Of a stretch of DNA of 62,944 nt, positions 26,793 to 36,019 are shown piece by piece. A model generated the notes under the pieces. The model was not told the origin of the DNA. It searched no databases and worked only from the letters and a program-made list of their open reading frames with translations. The stretch is taken from the NCBI RefSeq assembly GCF_004944975.1, contig NZ_SPQG01000007.1, positions 107,320 through 170,263 of the forward strand, read 5' to 3'. The first letter of the stretch is position 1. Every line of letters begins with the position of its first letter. Both the position numbers and the translations under genes were made by a program. The DNA is from Halorhabdus amylolytica (GTDB lineage: Archaea; Halobacteriota; Halobacteria; Halobacteriales; Haloarculaceae).

Positions 26793-27164
26793 ATGTCAAT
26801 TGGCCACCCCGCACATCTCTTGTCACTTGCCGAACTCGCCTACATGACCGCCAAGAGTCAGGCGGCCATTACCGATCAACTGGAGGCGCTGATCGACGCG
26901 GACATCCTCGCACGCTACACCTACGAGCCGAGCGAGGAGAAACGCGATCTTCCGGCGCAGTTCTACGGCTTCACGGAGCGCGGCGTCGAGATCCTCCACG
27001 ACTACAAATATCTCCGTGGGCTCCCGGTCGCCCGGGCCCTCTACGAGAACACGCGGAAAACCGAAAAGATCGAGCGTCACGAGTCGGCACCGCGTCCGGA
27101 ACTGCCAGACGCTGTTGTAAACGCCCTCGACTTTGAGGTGCCCGATCTCGACGCCGTCGAGTGA
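26793..27164 (+). pseudogene. Winged-helix regulator beheaded by the TnpB element
   Basis: The protein resumes at GHPAHLLSLAELAYMTAKSQ, with a clear HTH (AAITDQLEALIDADILARY) and a C-terminal QFYGFTERGVEILHDYKYLR-type region. This is a common haloarchaeal PhiH1-repressor-like family. The native N-terminus is missing. The element's right end supplies ATGTCAATT in frame, so a new product starting MSI may be made. The original start is not found left of the element. It may still bind DNA. Confidence 0.55.
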
Positions 27165-27521
27165 TCCTCGGCTGTGCGCTCCCTTAGGAGTGTCCTGGGA
27201 GGGGCTACACCCACACGATGGCGCGAGAAAGCCTCTCGCCGAGGAGCAGGATCTATCGATCAGAGAGGCGACAGAGTTGTGGATCGAGACGCGCGACGTG
27301 GTCGATCCAGACGATCCACTCTTTAGGTCAGTCGAGGCCCTTCGGGGCGGCTCACTGCCAGAAATGGGGGGACCGGTGGGGGGGCCGATCGACGGGGCTG
27401 TCTTGGAGAACTTCCGGGATCGGGCACGAACGCACGAACTGGTCGAGAGTGTGCGTACGGATCGGACCGGCAGGAACGCTATAAGTGAAATTGGCGATCA
27501 CACCAAGACGGTCTCGTAGCC
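27165..27521. other. Degraded stretch between gene fragments
   Basis: An open frame through 27238-27519 reads plausibly (LSIREATELWIETRDVVDPD, then ALRGGSLPEMGGPVGGPIDG), but no family is recognised and it lacks a natural start. It may be part of a lost gene between the regulator and the DUF234 fragment. Confidence 0.35.
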
Positions 27522-27932
27522 GGCGTCGTCGAACCACACCTCTCGGACTTCGTCAGTGGAACGTTCGAACGACTCTGCCGGGACGCACTCCAGACGCTGT
27601 TCCCGTCCTATACGATGACTCGCTATCCGGGGGCCTGGTGGTACGACGGCCACGAGATCGACGTTGCCGCGCCGACGACCGACGGGACGCTGTTGCTCGG
27701 GGAGTGTAAATTCACCAGTCAGCCACTCGGATACGACGTGCTGGCTCAGCTCGAAGCCGATGCCGAGCGCGTCAGGTGGACCTCGCCGGACGGCGGTGAC
27801 CCGGACGTGGAGTACGTCCTGTTCGCCAGGAGTGGGTTCGCCCAGTCGGTCCGTGAAGCGACGGACGAACGGGCCTATCTCACACTGGTCGAACTCAGTG
27901 ACGTGATCGACGCTCTCGAGGCCACTACGTGA
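27522..27932 (+). pseudogene. C-terminal fragment of a DUF234-type archaeal ATPase
   Basis: In frame from 27522 the product reads GVVEPHLSDFVSGTFERLC, then WWYDGHEIDVAAPTTDGTLL and GECKFTSQPLGYDVLAQL. This is the nuclease-like DUF234 domain with the Glu-Ile-Asp...Glu-Cys-Lys pattern of PD-(D/E)xK folds. The AAA+ ATPase half that normally precedes it is absent. An internal ATG at 27615 could give a shortened product. It is a remnant next to the mobile patch. Confidence 0.65.
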
Positions 27933-28044
27933 TTCACTGCTCTAGCGCCGGCGTTCCTTCGACCGGTTGTCCAGCCATCGACCGCAATCGGGGTTCCAAG
28001 AACGGAACGCCAGATTTTCCCCACATCCATCAATCGTTGAAACA

Positions 28045-28965
28045 ATGCCAGACGTGGATCTGACCGGACAGACAATCCTGATCACCGGCGGGGCGGGCTT
28101 CATCGGCAGTCACCTCGCCGACGCACTCGTGGATGCGAACGACGTCACGATCCTCGACGACCTCTCGACAGGCGCCCGCGAGAACGTCCCCGAAGAAGCG
28201 ACCTTCGTCGAGGGTGACGTCCGGGATGAACAGACTGTCGCCGAGGTGGCCGACGACGTCGATCTGATCTTCCACGAGGCGGCGATCGTCAGCGTCCAGC
28301 AGTCCGTCGAGGCACCGCAGCGCTGTCACGACGTCACCCACGATGGCACGCTCACGATCCTCGAACGCGCCCGTCACGAGGACGCCCGCGTCGTCTTCGC
28401 CTCGAGCGCCGCAATATACGGCGAGCCTTCGACCGTCCCGCTCGACGAGACCGAGCCAGTAGATCCTTCATCACCGTACGGGATCGACAAGTGCAGTGCC
28501 GATCAATACGTCCGCGCCTATCACGATCTCTACGGGCTCGAGACCATTGCATTGCGATACTTCAACGTCTACGGCCCGCGCCAGACCGCTGGCGATTACA
28601 GCGGCGTGATCAGTATCTTCCGCGAACAAGCCAACCGGGACGATCCAATCACCGTCGACGGTGACGGCACACAGACACGAGATTTTGTCCACGTCGAGGA
28701 CGTCGTCCGGGCGAACTGCCTGGCGGCGACGACCGAACACGTCGGCACCGCGTACAACGTCGGAACGGGCGAGGAGACGACGATCCGGACACTCGCCGAG
28801 AAGATCCGCTCGATCGCAGACGCCGACTCCGAGATCGTCCACGGAGACCCGCGGCCCGGCGACATCGAACGGAGCTGTGCCGACATCTCGCGAGCACGGG
28901 ACGCGCTCGGCTACGAGCCGACCATCGCACTGGGTGACGGGCTCGAAACGTTGTTTGAGGCGTGA
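28045..28965 (+). CDS. NAD-dependent sugar epimerase/dehydratase
   Basis: A 306-residue extended SDR. ILITGGAGFIGSHLADAL is the NAD loop, FASSAAIYGEP carries the Ser, SPYGIDKCSADQYV has the catalytic Tyr-x3-Lys, and RYFNVYGPRQ and GDGTQTRDFVHVEDV are the UDP-sugar epimerase signatures. The ATG at 28045 was chosen because the fold begins nine residues later. It probably makes UDP-galactose- or uronate-type donors for the glycan locus. The sugar transferase gene downstream converges on it with an 18-base gap. Confidence 0.85.
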   Translation: MPDVDLTGQTILITGGAGFIGSHLADALVDANDVTILDDLSTGARENVPEEATFVEGDVRDEQTVAEVADDVDLIFHEAAIVSVQQSVEAPQRCHDVTHDGTLTILERARHEDARVVFASSAAIYGEPSTVPLDETEPVDPSSPYGIDKCSADQYVRAYHDLYGLETIALRYFNVYGPRQTAGDYSGVISIFREQANRDDPITVDGDGTQTRDFVHVEDVVRANCLAATTEHVGTAYNVGTGEETTIRTLAEKIRSIADADSEIVHGDPRPGDIERSCADISRARDALGYEPTIALGDGLETLFEA

Positions 28966-28983
28966 ACACGGAAAATCGAAGTC

Positions 28984-30438
28984 TCATTCCGTTCGTTCGG
29001 ACAGCGTCGCGACGACATCCCCGAGGACCTGCCAGATCTGTCTGATCACGATCGCCACGTCGAATCGGAACGACTGTTTGCGGATGTACTCGACGTCGTA
29101 GCGGAGTTTCATCTCCGGTTCGTGTCCGGTCGCGTCGTTGATCTGGGCGAGTCCGGTCAGCCCAGGACGGACGAACCACCGTTGTCGCCACTCGGTCACA
29201 CCACTCTCGATGTCCTCGTCGAGCGCCGGTCGCTCCGGCCGCGGGCCGACGACACTCATGTCGCCCTTCAGGATCGACCACAGCTGTGGGATCTCGTCGA
29301 AGTGCGTTCGCCGCAGGAACCAACCGACGCGAGTGACACGGGGGTCGCGCCCACCCTTGTCTTCTTCGCTCAGTTTGACCCCGGTATTCGATTCGGCGTC
29401 CGGCACCATACTCCGGAACTTATACACTCTAAAGGTCTCGCCGAACTCGGCGGTCCGCTCCTGGCTGTACAGCACGGGTCCCGGACTGTCGAGTTTGATT
29501 GCGACGGCAATCACGCCCAGCAGCGGCGCGGTCGCCACCAGGCCGAAGCCCGCGAACGCGATGTCGAAGACCCGCTTGACGAACCGGTCCTGCCAGTCCC
29601 AGGGTTCGACGTCGACGTCCACGATGTCCTCGACCGGATCGCCGTCGACGAGGACGTTGTCGGCTTTCTCGCGGTGGATCTTCGCGTCGACGCCGTGTTC
29701 GTGACAGGTCCCAAGGACGCCGAAGAACTCCTCGCGGTCCGTCTCGTTGAACGCAAAGACGGCCGTGTCGACATCGTACTCGACGAGGATGTTTTCGAGC
29801 CTGGACAGCCCGCCCAGACATTCGAGGTCCATCTCCGGCGCCGCGTCCTCTCGAAGCAGTCCGGCGCCGTCAGTGGCCGTCGTCGTCCCGGTCGGATCGC
29901 CGTCGACGGCGTAGGGCGTCGGCGGCGCGACGTAGCCGATGACGGCCACGTCGATGGCACCCAGGATGCGGTCGATCTCCTCGGGGTCGTCGCCGATGAT
30001 GACTGCCCGGCGGGACTCGCCGTTGGGCCGGTGACGGATCGCCACGAACCACACCGGCAGGACGACACCCAGGAGACCGAACGTGACGAGTAGCGTCGCC
30101 CGCGGGACGCGCGAGGAGTGATCCAGATAGCCGATCGTCGCCAGGGCGAGCCCCGCCACCGCGACCCGTCGCTGGGATCGGAAGACCGTGTTCAGGATAC
30201 GACGCGGACGCGGCTTGTACAGCGGCGCCAGCAGCGCCGTGACGACGGCCGTCACGAGGACGAGCCGGAAGAACAGGTCCTCACTCGTGAGCACGACCGG
30301 GCGCAACCGCTCGACGATCGGGACCGTCGTCACGACGAACGCCTGGATCGGCTCCGTGTTCGCGACGAGGACCGCCGCGACGGTCGCGACGACGACGCCC
30401 AGTGCACTCACGATCCGGTACCGCGCTCCGGCGACCAT
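28984..30438 (-). CDS. Polyprenyl-phosphate glycosyl-1-phosphate transferase (WcaJ-like)
   Basis: A 484-residue protein. Four membrane segments within about the first 150 residues, a Rossmann-like middle domain (VIIGDDPEEIDRILGAIDVA), then a fifth segment entering the bacterial sugar transferase domain: KRVFDIAFAGFGL, FRVYKFRSM, RTHFDEIPQLWSILKGDMS and VGPRPERP. It starts a lipid-linked glycan by moving a sugar phosphate from a nucleotide sugar onto a polyprenyl phosphate. It is convergent with the epimerase and divergent from the VanZ-like gene. Confidence 0.85.
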   Translation of the reverse strand: MVAGARYRIVSALGVVVATVAAVLVANTEPIQAFVVTTVPIVERLRPVVLTSEDLFFRLVLVTAVVTALLAPLYKPRPRRILNTVFRSQRRVAVAGLALATIGYLDHSSRVPRATLLVTFGLLGVVLPVWFVAIRHRPNGESRRAVIIGDDPEEIDRILGAIDVAVIGYVAPPTPYAVDGDPTGTTTATDGAGLLREDAAPEMDLECLGGLSRLENILVEYDVDTAVFAFNETDREEFFGVLGTCHEHGVDAKIHREKADNVLVDGDPVEDIVDVDVEPWDWQDRFVKRVFDIAFAGFGLVATAPLLGVIAVAIKLDSPGPVLYSQERTAEFGETFRVYKFRSMVPDAESNTGVKLSEEDKGGRDPRVTRVGWFLRRTHFDEIPQLWSILKGDMSVVGPRPERPALDEDIESGVTEWRQRWFVRPGLTGLAQINDATGHEPEMKLRYDVEYIRKQSFRFDVAIVIRQIWQVLGDVVATLSERTE

Positions 30439-30635
30439 TCGACCGACTAGTGTGGGAGCGACCAGTAAAACCCATCCATTCGACCCGGCTTGTTCGTCGC
30501 CACGAACGGACGCTCGTCGAAACGATAGTTATAGTACTGTCCTCCGATATCGACCGGCGTGTTCCCGATAGCTCGCCCGGAACGACCCGATCATCGGTTG
30601 TACGCGTCGCCACGATTGGACAGGAGGCCTGATCG

Positions 30636-31064
30636 ATGAGGCGCCCGCCAGTCCCGCTCGTACCGCGAACACTGCGGTGGGGCTTCGTCCTCGTCACCCT
30701 CGCCGTCGTCGTCTACTTCTCGCTGGTGACGGTTCCGCCGAGACCACCAGCGACGCGGACGCCGTTCTGGGACAAGTACCTCCACTTCCTCGCATACTTC
30801 GGGGTCGGCCTGGCGCTTGCGTACGCGACCGCTACCTATCGTGACCGGCCGTCCGTGCGAGCCGGACTCGTCCTCGGTGGGGCGATCGCCTTCGGTGCCG
30901 CAATCGAACTCTTCCAGGGAGCGCTTCCCCACCGGTACTTCGGGTGGGGCGACCTGCTGGCGAACTGCCTCGGGGCCGGCCTGGTCGCGCTTTGGTTCCC
31001 GATCGAACGTCGGATCCGGTACGTCCGGGCGCGTCGACTCGCCGAGTCAATCGCCCCCCGGTAA
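30636..31064 (+). CDS. VanZ-like membrane protein
   Basis: A 142-residue protein with four membrane segments and the VanZ signature: FWDKYLHFLAYFGVGLALAY in the second segment, AIELFQGALPHRYFGWGDLL after the third, and ANCLGAGLVAL in the last. Function in archaea is unknown. It is divergent from the polyprenyl sugar transferase and convergent with the UppP-like gene, so a link to the lipid carrier is inferred only from position. Confidence 0.75.
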   Translation: MRRPPVPLVPRTLRWGFVLVTLAVVVYFSLVTVPPRPPATRTPFWDKYLHFLAYFGVGLALAYATATYRDRPSVRAGLVLGGAIAFGAAIELFQGALPHRYFGWGDLLANCLGAGLVALWFPIERRIRYVRARRLAESIAPR

Positions 31065-31099
31065 CGCGGGGGATTCGTTCCGTTGTCGTCCGTGCCGGC

Positions 31100-31912
31100 C
31101 TAGACGACCAGCAGTCCGCCGACGATCGCCAGCGTCCCGAGACCGACACAGACGCCCCAGAAGGAGACGCGTTCGACCACGCGCATCAGTGCGTCGATCG
31201 TCGCGTAGCCGACGACGGCGGCCGTTCCCAAGGCGAGCGCCATCCCCAGCATCGTCGCGTCCCCGACTCCGGCGTCTTGATAGGCGAGCAGGCCACCCCC
31301 GATCGCCGCCGGGATCGACAGCAGAAAGGAGAGTCGAAAGGACGTCGGCCCGTCGTGGCCACGCAACAGGAGCGCGCCGACTGTCACGCCCGACCGCGAG
31401 ACGCCGGGGAGGATCGCCAGCCCCTGGAGGGCACCCACGAGGACCGCGTCGAGTCCGCCGGGCGGCGACCTCTCTTCGACGACCTCCTCGGCGGAGACAC
31501 GCTGAAAGACGCCAGTCACGACGAGCAGGACGCCGACCAGCACGACGACAGCACCGCCGGTCAACGCCGAGACGACCGCCTCGAGGGTCGCGTACGCTGC
31601 CAGTCCGACGACACCCGAGACGAGCGTCCCGAGAGCGAGGAACGTGACCGTCGCCTGTTCGCCGTCGAACGCCCGTCCCGGTCGCCAGTCGGGTACCAAC
31701 CGGAGGACGTCACCGAGTTCGTGGCGGTAGTAGGCCGTCGCCGACAGGGCCGTTCCGAGGTGTACGAACAGCGCGAACGCGACCGCGTCCGCCGGCGATC
31801 GTCCCAGCGCCGAGAGTGCGATCGTGAGGTTCCCCTGGCTCGAGATTGGCAGCCACTCGAAGATCCCCTGGAGGGCGCCGACGACCACCGCAACGATGAT
31901 CGACCAGTCCAT
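31100..31912 (-). CDS. uppP: UppP/BacA-like polyprenyl-diphosphate phosphatase
   Basis: A 270-residue protein with about eight membrane segments. GIFEWLPISSQGN is the first family motif, with the catalytic Glu and Ser. PGVSRSGVTVGALLLRG is the second, with the Arg. The enzyme dephosphorylates polyprenyl diphosphate to recycle the carrier after glycan transfer. In haloarchaea the carrier is probably dolichol-like. Its placement near the polyprenyl sugar transferase fits glycan assembly. Confidence 0.85.
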   Translation of the reverse strand: MDWSIIVAVVVGALQGIFEWLPISSQGNLTIALSALGRSPADAVAFALFVHLGTALSATAYYRHELGDVLRLVPDWRPGRAFDGEQATVTFLALGTLVSGVVGLAAYATLEAVVSALTGGAVVVLVGVLLVVTGVFQRVSAEEVVEERSPPGGLDAVLVGALQGLAILPGVSRSGVTVGALLLRGHDGPTSFRLSFLLSIPAAIGGGLLAYQDAGVGDATMLGMALALGTAAVVGYATIDALMRVVERVSFWGVCVGLGTLAIVGGLLVV

Positions 31913-31951
31913 ACCTATCTCCGACGCCCCGACCCGAAAGGGCGTTCCGGT

Positions 31952-32722
31952 TCACTCCCGGCACGGATCGTCGGCGTGGCGGTCGTCCTTCCTCTCTCCC
32001 GCTCGATCCGGCGGCTCTGTCGGCTCTGTCGGCTCCGGCGGCTCCGGCGGTTCCGGCGGTTCCGGCGGTTCGAGCAACGCGATCGCCAGCCGCGCCGGTC
32101 GTGACTCCCGGATCGTCTCCCAGGAGTAATCGACGCGAGTGCCGGCCAGCGCCAGCGCGGCACCCACCCCTCGGACCCAGATCCCCGTCGTGTCGAGCGT
32201 CCCCAGGACGGCGCCGAGGACTGCCGACAGTAGCAGGGCGAACAGTACCGCGAAACTGACCACGCGGATCGGCGCGGCACGGAGGCGTCGACTCGCCGCG
32301 CCGATCGCCGCCCTGACGACGGACGTCCGTCGTCCGAGCAGGAGGAGACCGATCGATTCGTCGAGGGCGATCAGGAACGGTCGGATCGTCACCGTCTCCC
32401 GCAGGTCGATGACGATCACGTCCGGCTCCGGCTCGGCCGTCAACCATCGATACAGCGCAGATCGGCGCGTCCATCGGCCGATCGCCCCCAGGAGATCCAC
32501 CGTTCGCGCCCCGGTGGCCAGTCGAGTCAGGCCCGTCCGAGCCGAGATGGCAGCATCGCCGACAGTTGACCCTGCGGTCCAGGACCGCCACGTCGCCAGG
32601 ACTGGATCGACGGTGGCCCCCCGAATCACATCGACCACGCGGGACCCGTGGGTCATCTTGCCGATCACGTCCCCGATTCGGGAGGTAGCGAGTGCCCGCC
32701 GAGCCGTACTGCGAGTGGTCAT
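31952..32722 (-). CDS. Haloarchaeal membrane protein with Pro-Glu repeats
   Basis: A 256-residue protein. The first ~120 residues are helical and Arg-rich, with EPEPDVIVIDLRETVTIRPF in the middle. Two hydrophobic segments lie at about 158-182 and 183-195. The tail carries PPEPPEPPEPPEP, encoded by a 9-base repeat, then a charged end. The start overlaps the stop of the preceding gene by four bases (ATGA), so the two are one operon. No function is known. Confidence 0.65.
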   Translation of the reverse strand: MTTRSTARRALATSRIGDVIGKMTHGSRVVDVIRGATVDPVLATWRSWTAGSTVGDAAISARTGLTRLATGARTVDLLGAIGRWTRRSALYRWLTAEPEPDVIVIDLRETVTIRPFLIALDESIGLLLLGRRTSVVRAAIGAASRRLRAAPIRVVSFAVLFALLLSAVLGAVLGTLDTTGIWVRGVGAALALAGTRVDYSWETIRESRPARLAIALLEPPEPPEPPEPPEPTEPTEPPDRAGERKDDRHADDPCRE

Positions 32723-33840
32723 CCGTCAGCCCGGATGTCACTCACCGTTCCCTGGACCGTGAGCGTCCGGAAGTCGAGCGTGATCGCGTTCCCTTCTGCG
32801 AGCGGACGCGCGTGGAACTGATATCCGTCCATCGTCTCACGGACCTGTACGTCGACGGTGAGATAGACGTCCTTGTTTCGAGGATGGTCCCGCTCGAAGA
32901 TATCGCCGCCGTCACTGGTCAGGATGACCGAGGCCGGTTCGACCCGTTTCTCGACGATCCGTCCGGTCGTCTCCCCCCGGATTTCCTCGGTCATCCCTTC
33001 GGTGATCCCGTCGGCGAAATCCGGACGGACGTTGTCGGCCCTGACCAGTATCGTCCGGGTTTCAGTCGTTCCCGCTGGCACGTGAGAGCCGCGCGCGACG
33101 ATCGTCCCCGAAAGCGCGTAGGCGTCGGTCTCGAAGGGGAGCGCCGAGCCGAGTGAGACGCGACTTGTCCCGAAGTACTCCCCTCCTTCCCGGTCGATCG
33201 TCCGGATGTCGACCCCTATCGTGACCCGCCGCGTCGTCGGGTCGTCAGCCGGATACGTGTCTACCGCTCGGATCGTGCCGATGGGATCCCCACCCACGTT
33301 GTACGTATCCTCGACCGCGATCTCGTTGGCGACGGTCATCGGGACGGTCGCCTCGATAGCGAGTTGCCGCGTATTCGTTTCGAGAGTTGTTCCGTCCTGA
33401 GACAACCGCGTGATCGTCCCCTCGATCCCGTAATCGTCGGTCTCCAGCGTGAAGGCGTTCCCTCGAGTGATCCGCTCTCCGGCGTACGTGAACCGCGGCC
33501 CGGAATCCCCGCTCTCCTTGAACGTGCCGTTGATCCGGGCTCGAACCACGGCAGTGACGTTCTCGCCGTTAGCCGGGCCGACGTAGACGTCCGTGACGGT
33601 GACGTTCCGCGTCGCTCGTTCGGGACGCATTACGTCCCCACGTTGGATCTGATCGACCACGTACTGGGGTTGGTCGCCGAGGTCGATCGTCGCGAACCGG
33701 GACTCCTCGGTCCCCGATGGGCCGAACGGATCGAGGAGGGCAAAGCCGGCGACGGCGACCGCGAGTACCAGTAACACGACCAGTGCATCGATGACGTTGA
33801 CGAGGCCGAACAGACGCCCGTCCTCGTCGATCACGTCCAT
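32719..33840 (-). CDS. DUF4330-like membrane-anchored protein
   Basis: A 373-residue protein from the ATG ending at 33840, the start of the conserved MDVIDEDGRLFGLVNVIDAL. One membrane anchor near residues 14-36 is followed by a large extracellular beta-rich region. Repeated TxxVxVRAR or VTVTDVYVGP-type strands and 'GTI/GNAFTLETD' modules suggest three similar beta domains. Many acidic residues suit a salty exterior. It is co-transcribed with the downstream membrane protein. The role is unknown; surface or envelope organisation is a guess. Confidence 0.65.
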   Translation of the reverse strand: MDVIDEDGRLFGLVNVIDALVVLLVLAVAVAGFALLDPFGPSGTEESRFATIDLGDQPQYVVDQIQRGDVMRPERATRNVTVTDVYVGPANGENVTAVVRARINGTFKESGDSGPRFTYAGERITRGNAFTLETDDYGIEGTITRLSQDGTTLETNTRQLAIEATVPMTVANEIAVEDTYNVGGDPIGTIRAVDTYPADDPTTRRVTIGVDIRTIDREGGEYFGTSRVSLGSALPFETDAYALSGTIVARGSHVPAGTTETRTILVRADNVRPDFADGITEGMTEEIRGETTGRIVEKRVEPASVILTSDGGDIFERDHPRNKDVYLTVDVQVRETMDGYQFHARPLAEGNAITLDFRTLTVQGTVSDIRADG

Positions 33841-34187
33841 CGGCGGGAACCCTCGGTTTGCATGTGCGTACCCTTTCCGGTGCCGATGTAAAAGATTTCG
33901 ATGGACCGCGTGACCCTTTCGACCGGTCAATCGACGGTGCAACGAGCATTCACTCGACGATTTCCGTGGCGATCGCGGGGTGTTTGTCGTTCGTCGCAGC
34001 GATCGCGCGTCCGGCGGGTGGACATATCCGACGATTTCCGGATCGGTCGGAGTTCGATACCGTCGAGGATCCACTGTCCGGGAGCGTCAGCGAATGGCGA
34101 TCGATGCACGCTACAGAGAGCGCTTCGATGGTTCGACAACTGGCCCAAGCATAATCTCTTTGCCCCGGGGTCCGTTACGAATCGGCA
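33841..34187. other. Intergenic stretch between divergent genes
   Basis: No gene is seen in 347 bases. It must contain the promoters of the DUF4330-like operon and of the rhomboid gene; an ATAATC patch near 34152 is the most AT-rich part near the latter. Confidence 0.4.
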
Positions 34188-35135
34188 ATGACGACTTGCG
34201 ACGTGTGCGGCAAACAGACGAACATGCCGTATCACTGCAAACACTGCGGTGGCACCTTCTGTGCGGAACACCGCCTCCCGGAGAACCACGACTGTCCGGG
34301 ACTGGACGACTGGGACGATCCCGGCGGCGTCTTCGACAGCGGCTTCGACGACAGCGTCTCGACCGGGCGGGACACCGGTTCTTCGAGCGGTCTCCTCGCC
34401 AGGCTCGGGATCGACACGGGTCCCGGCGGGCCGATCGGGTACTTCCGGGGGAACATGACCTATGTCTTCCTGGCGGCGATGTGGCTGACGTTCCTGGCGC
34501 AGTACGTCGTCGGCTACGCCCTGACGGGTTCGCTCAGTCAGGTCGTCCATTCCTTTCACCCGACCTGGCGGAGCATCTTCGTCCTCCGGCCGGCCCATCC
34601 CGAGTACGTCTGGACGTGGTTCACGTCGATCTTCTCCCACGGCGGGTTCGGCCACATCGCCGTCAACAGTATCGTGATCTTCTTTTTCGGCCGGCTGGTC
34701 GAGGACTACATCGGATCGCGTGATTTCACGTGGCTGTTCCTGGTCAGCGGTGCCCTCGCCGGCCTCGGACAGATCGCGATCATGCTCGTTCAGAGCGATC
34801 CCAGCGGCGTCCTCGGGGCAAGCGGTGCCGCCCTGGCGATCATGGGCGTGTTGACGGTCCTGAACCCCGGACTTCGGGTGTATCTATACTTCATCATCCC
34901 CGTCCCGATCTGGGTGCTGACCATCGGCCTCGTGGTGATCAACGTCCTCGGGATGTTCGGCACTGGCGGCGGTGGCGTCGCCAACGTGGCACACCTCGTC
35001 GGTCTGGCGATCGGCCTGGCCTACGGCCAGCACGTCCGCAACAGAATTCGCGTCCCCAACCAGCTCCAGCTCGGCGGCGGCCCCGGCGGACCAGGTGGCC
35101 CGGGCGGTCCGGGCCGGCGTCGCGGGCCATTCTGA
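34188..35135 (+). CDS. Rhomboid protease with N-terminal AN1-type zinc finger
   Basis: A 315-residue protein. Residues 1-40 form an AN1-like finger (CDVCGKQ, CKHCGG, FCAEHRLPENHDC). After an acidic linker come six membrane segments with the rhomboid marks: GHIAVNSIVIFFFGRL, the nucleophile in GASGAALAIMG, and AHLVGLAIGL with the catalytic His. The C-terminus is a Gly/Pro/Arg tail. It cleaves membrane proteins within the bilayer. The finger suggests recognition of a protein or ubiquitin-like (SAMP) partner, which is inference. Endonuclease V starts three bases after its stop. Confidence 0.85.
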   Translation: MTTCDVCGKQTNMPYHCKHCGGTFCAEHRLPENHDCPGLDDWDDPGGVFDSGFDDSVSTGRDTGSSSGLLARLGIDTGPGGPIGYFRGNMTYVFLAAMWLTFLAQYVVGYALTGSLSQVVHSFHPTWRSIFVLRPAHPEYVWTWFTSIFSHGGFGHIAVNSIVIFFFGRLVEDYIGSRDFTWLFLVSGALAGLGQIAIMLVQSDPSGVLGASGAALAIMGVLTVLNPGLRVYLYFIIPVPIWVLTIGLVVINVLGMFGTGGGGVANVAHLVGLAIGLAYGQHVRNRIRVPNQLQLGGGPGGPGGPGGPGRRRGPF

Positions 35136-35138
35136 ACG

Positions 35139-35948
35139 ATGGCACTCACGCGCCCCGAGTTCGTCCCCAATCCTTCGCCTTCCCGCGAGGAGATGGAAGC
35201 CCTCCAGCGGGAGATCGCCGACGTGGCCACCTTCGAGGACGACTTCGACTTCGATCCGGCGACGCTCACGTTCGATTCGCCCGTCGATCTCGGGGACGAC
35301 ACCCAGCAGCGACTCACGGACGACGGACCTATCGTCGCGGGCGTCGATCAGGCCTTTCTCGACGACGGCGATCGAGCTCTCAGCGCCGTCGTCGCCCTGC
35401 AGGACGGGGCGATCGTGGATCGCGCGTCCGCGGTCGTCGACACCGAGATCCCCTACATCCCCGGGTTACTGAGTTTCCGCGAGGGCGGAGCAATCTTGAC
35501 AGCCCTGTCGAACCTGGCCGTCGAACCTGACCTGCTCGTCGTCGACGGCAGCGGCCAGATCCACTTCCGGGAAGCCGGACTGGCAACCCATATCGGCGTG
35601 ACCATCGATGTCCCCGCGATCGGCGTCGCCAAGAATCTCCTCTGTGGGACGCCTGCCGAACCGATCCCCGACCACATGCCTGAGGGCGAACGGATCGCCG
35701 TCGAAGCCGACGAGACCGTCGAGACCGCCGAGCCCGGGACCGTCATCGGCCACGCGGTCCAGACCCGCCAGTACGAGTCGGGGTCGACGTCGATCAACCC
35801 GCTGTACGTCAGTCCGGGCCACCGGCTGAGCCCGGAAACGACCACCGACCTCGTGTCCCAGTGCGCTGCCGGGTACAAACTCCCGGAGCCGACGCGGCTA
35901 GCCGATCGGGCGGCCGATCAGCGAAAGCGCGAGGGTGGCGAGGAGTGA
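35139..35948 (+). CDS. nfi: Endonuclease V
   Basis: A 269-residue protein. The active-site acids lie in IVAGVDQAF (Asp), EIPYIPGLLSFREG (wedge motif PYIPG and Glu) and LLVVDGSGQIHFREAGLATH (Asp and His). The enzyme nicks DNA or RNA next to deaminated adenine (inosine). It follows the rhomboid gene by three bases, so they are probably co-transcribed. The C-terminal ~40 residues are charged and may be disordered. Confidence 0.9.
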   Translation: MALTRPEFVPNPSPSREEMEALQREIADVATFEDDFDFDPATLTFDSPVDLGDDTQQRLTDDGPIVAGVDQAFLDDGDRALSAVVALQDGAIVDRASAVVDTEIPYIPGLLSFREGGAILTALSNLAVEPDLLVVDGSGQIHFREAGLATHIGVTIDVPAIGVAKNLLCGTPAEPIPDHMPEGERIAVEADETVETAEPGTVIGHAVQTRQYESGSTSINPLYVSPGHRLSPETTTDLVSQCAAGYKLPEPTRLADRAADQRKREGGEE

Positions 35949-36019
35949 CCACACGGCCGGCAGCCACGAACCGCTGATCGACCGCCAGGGCTTACTTCTC
36001 CCCGCTCGACGGCGACCGT

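Larger units (their letters stand above)
25440..26800 (+). mobile_element. IS200/IS605-type element carrying only tnpB
   Basis: The element holds one gene, a TnpB, and no TnpA transposase, so it would depend on a transposase in trans. The right end is marked by the stem-loop at 26770-26789 followed by GGATGTCAAT. The left end is not exact and is placed just before the TATA box. It interrupts a winged-helix gene whose 3' part continues at 26800. Confidence 0.65.
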
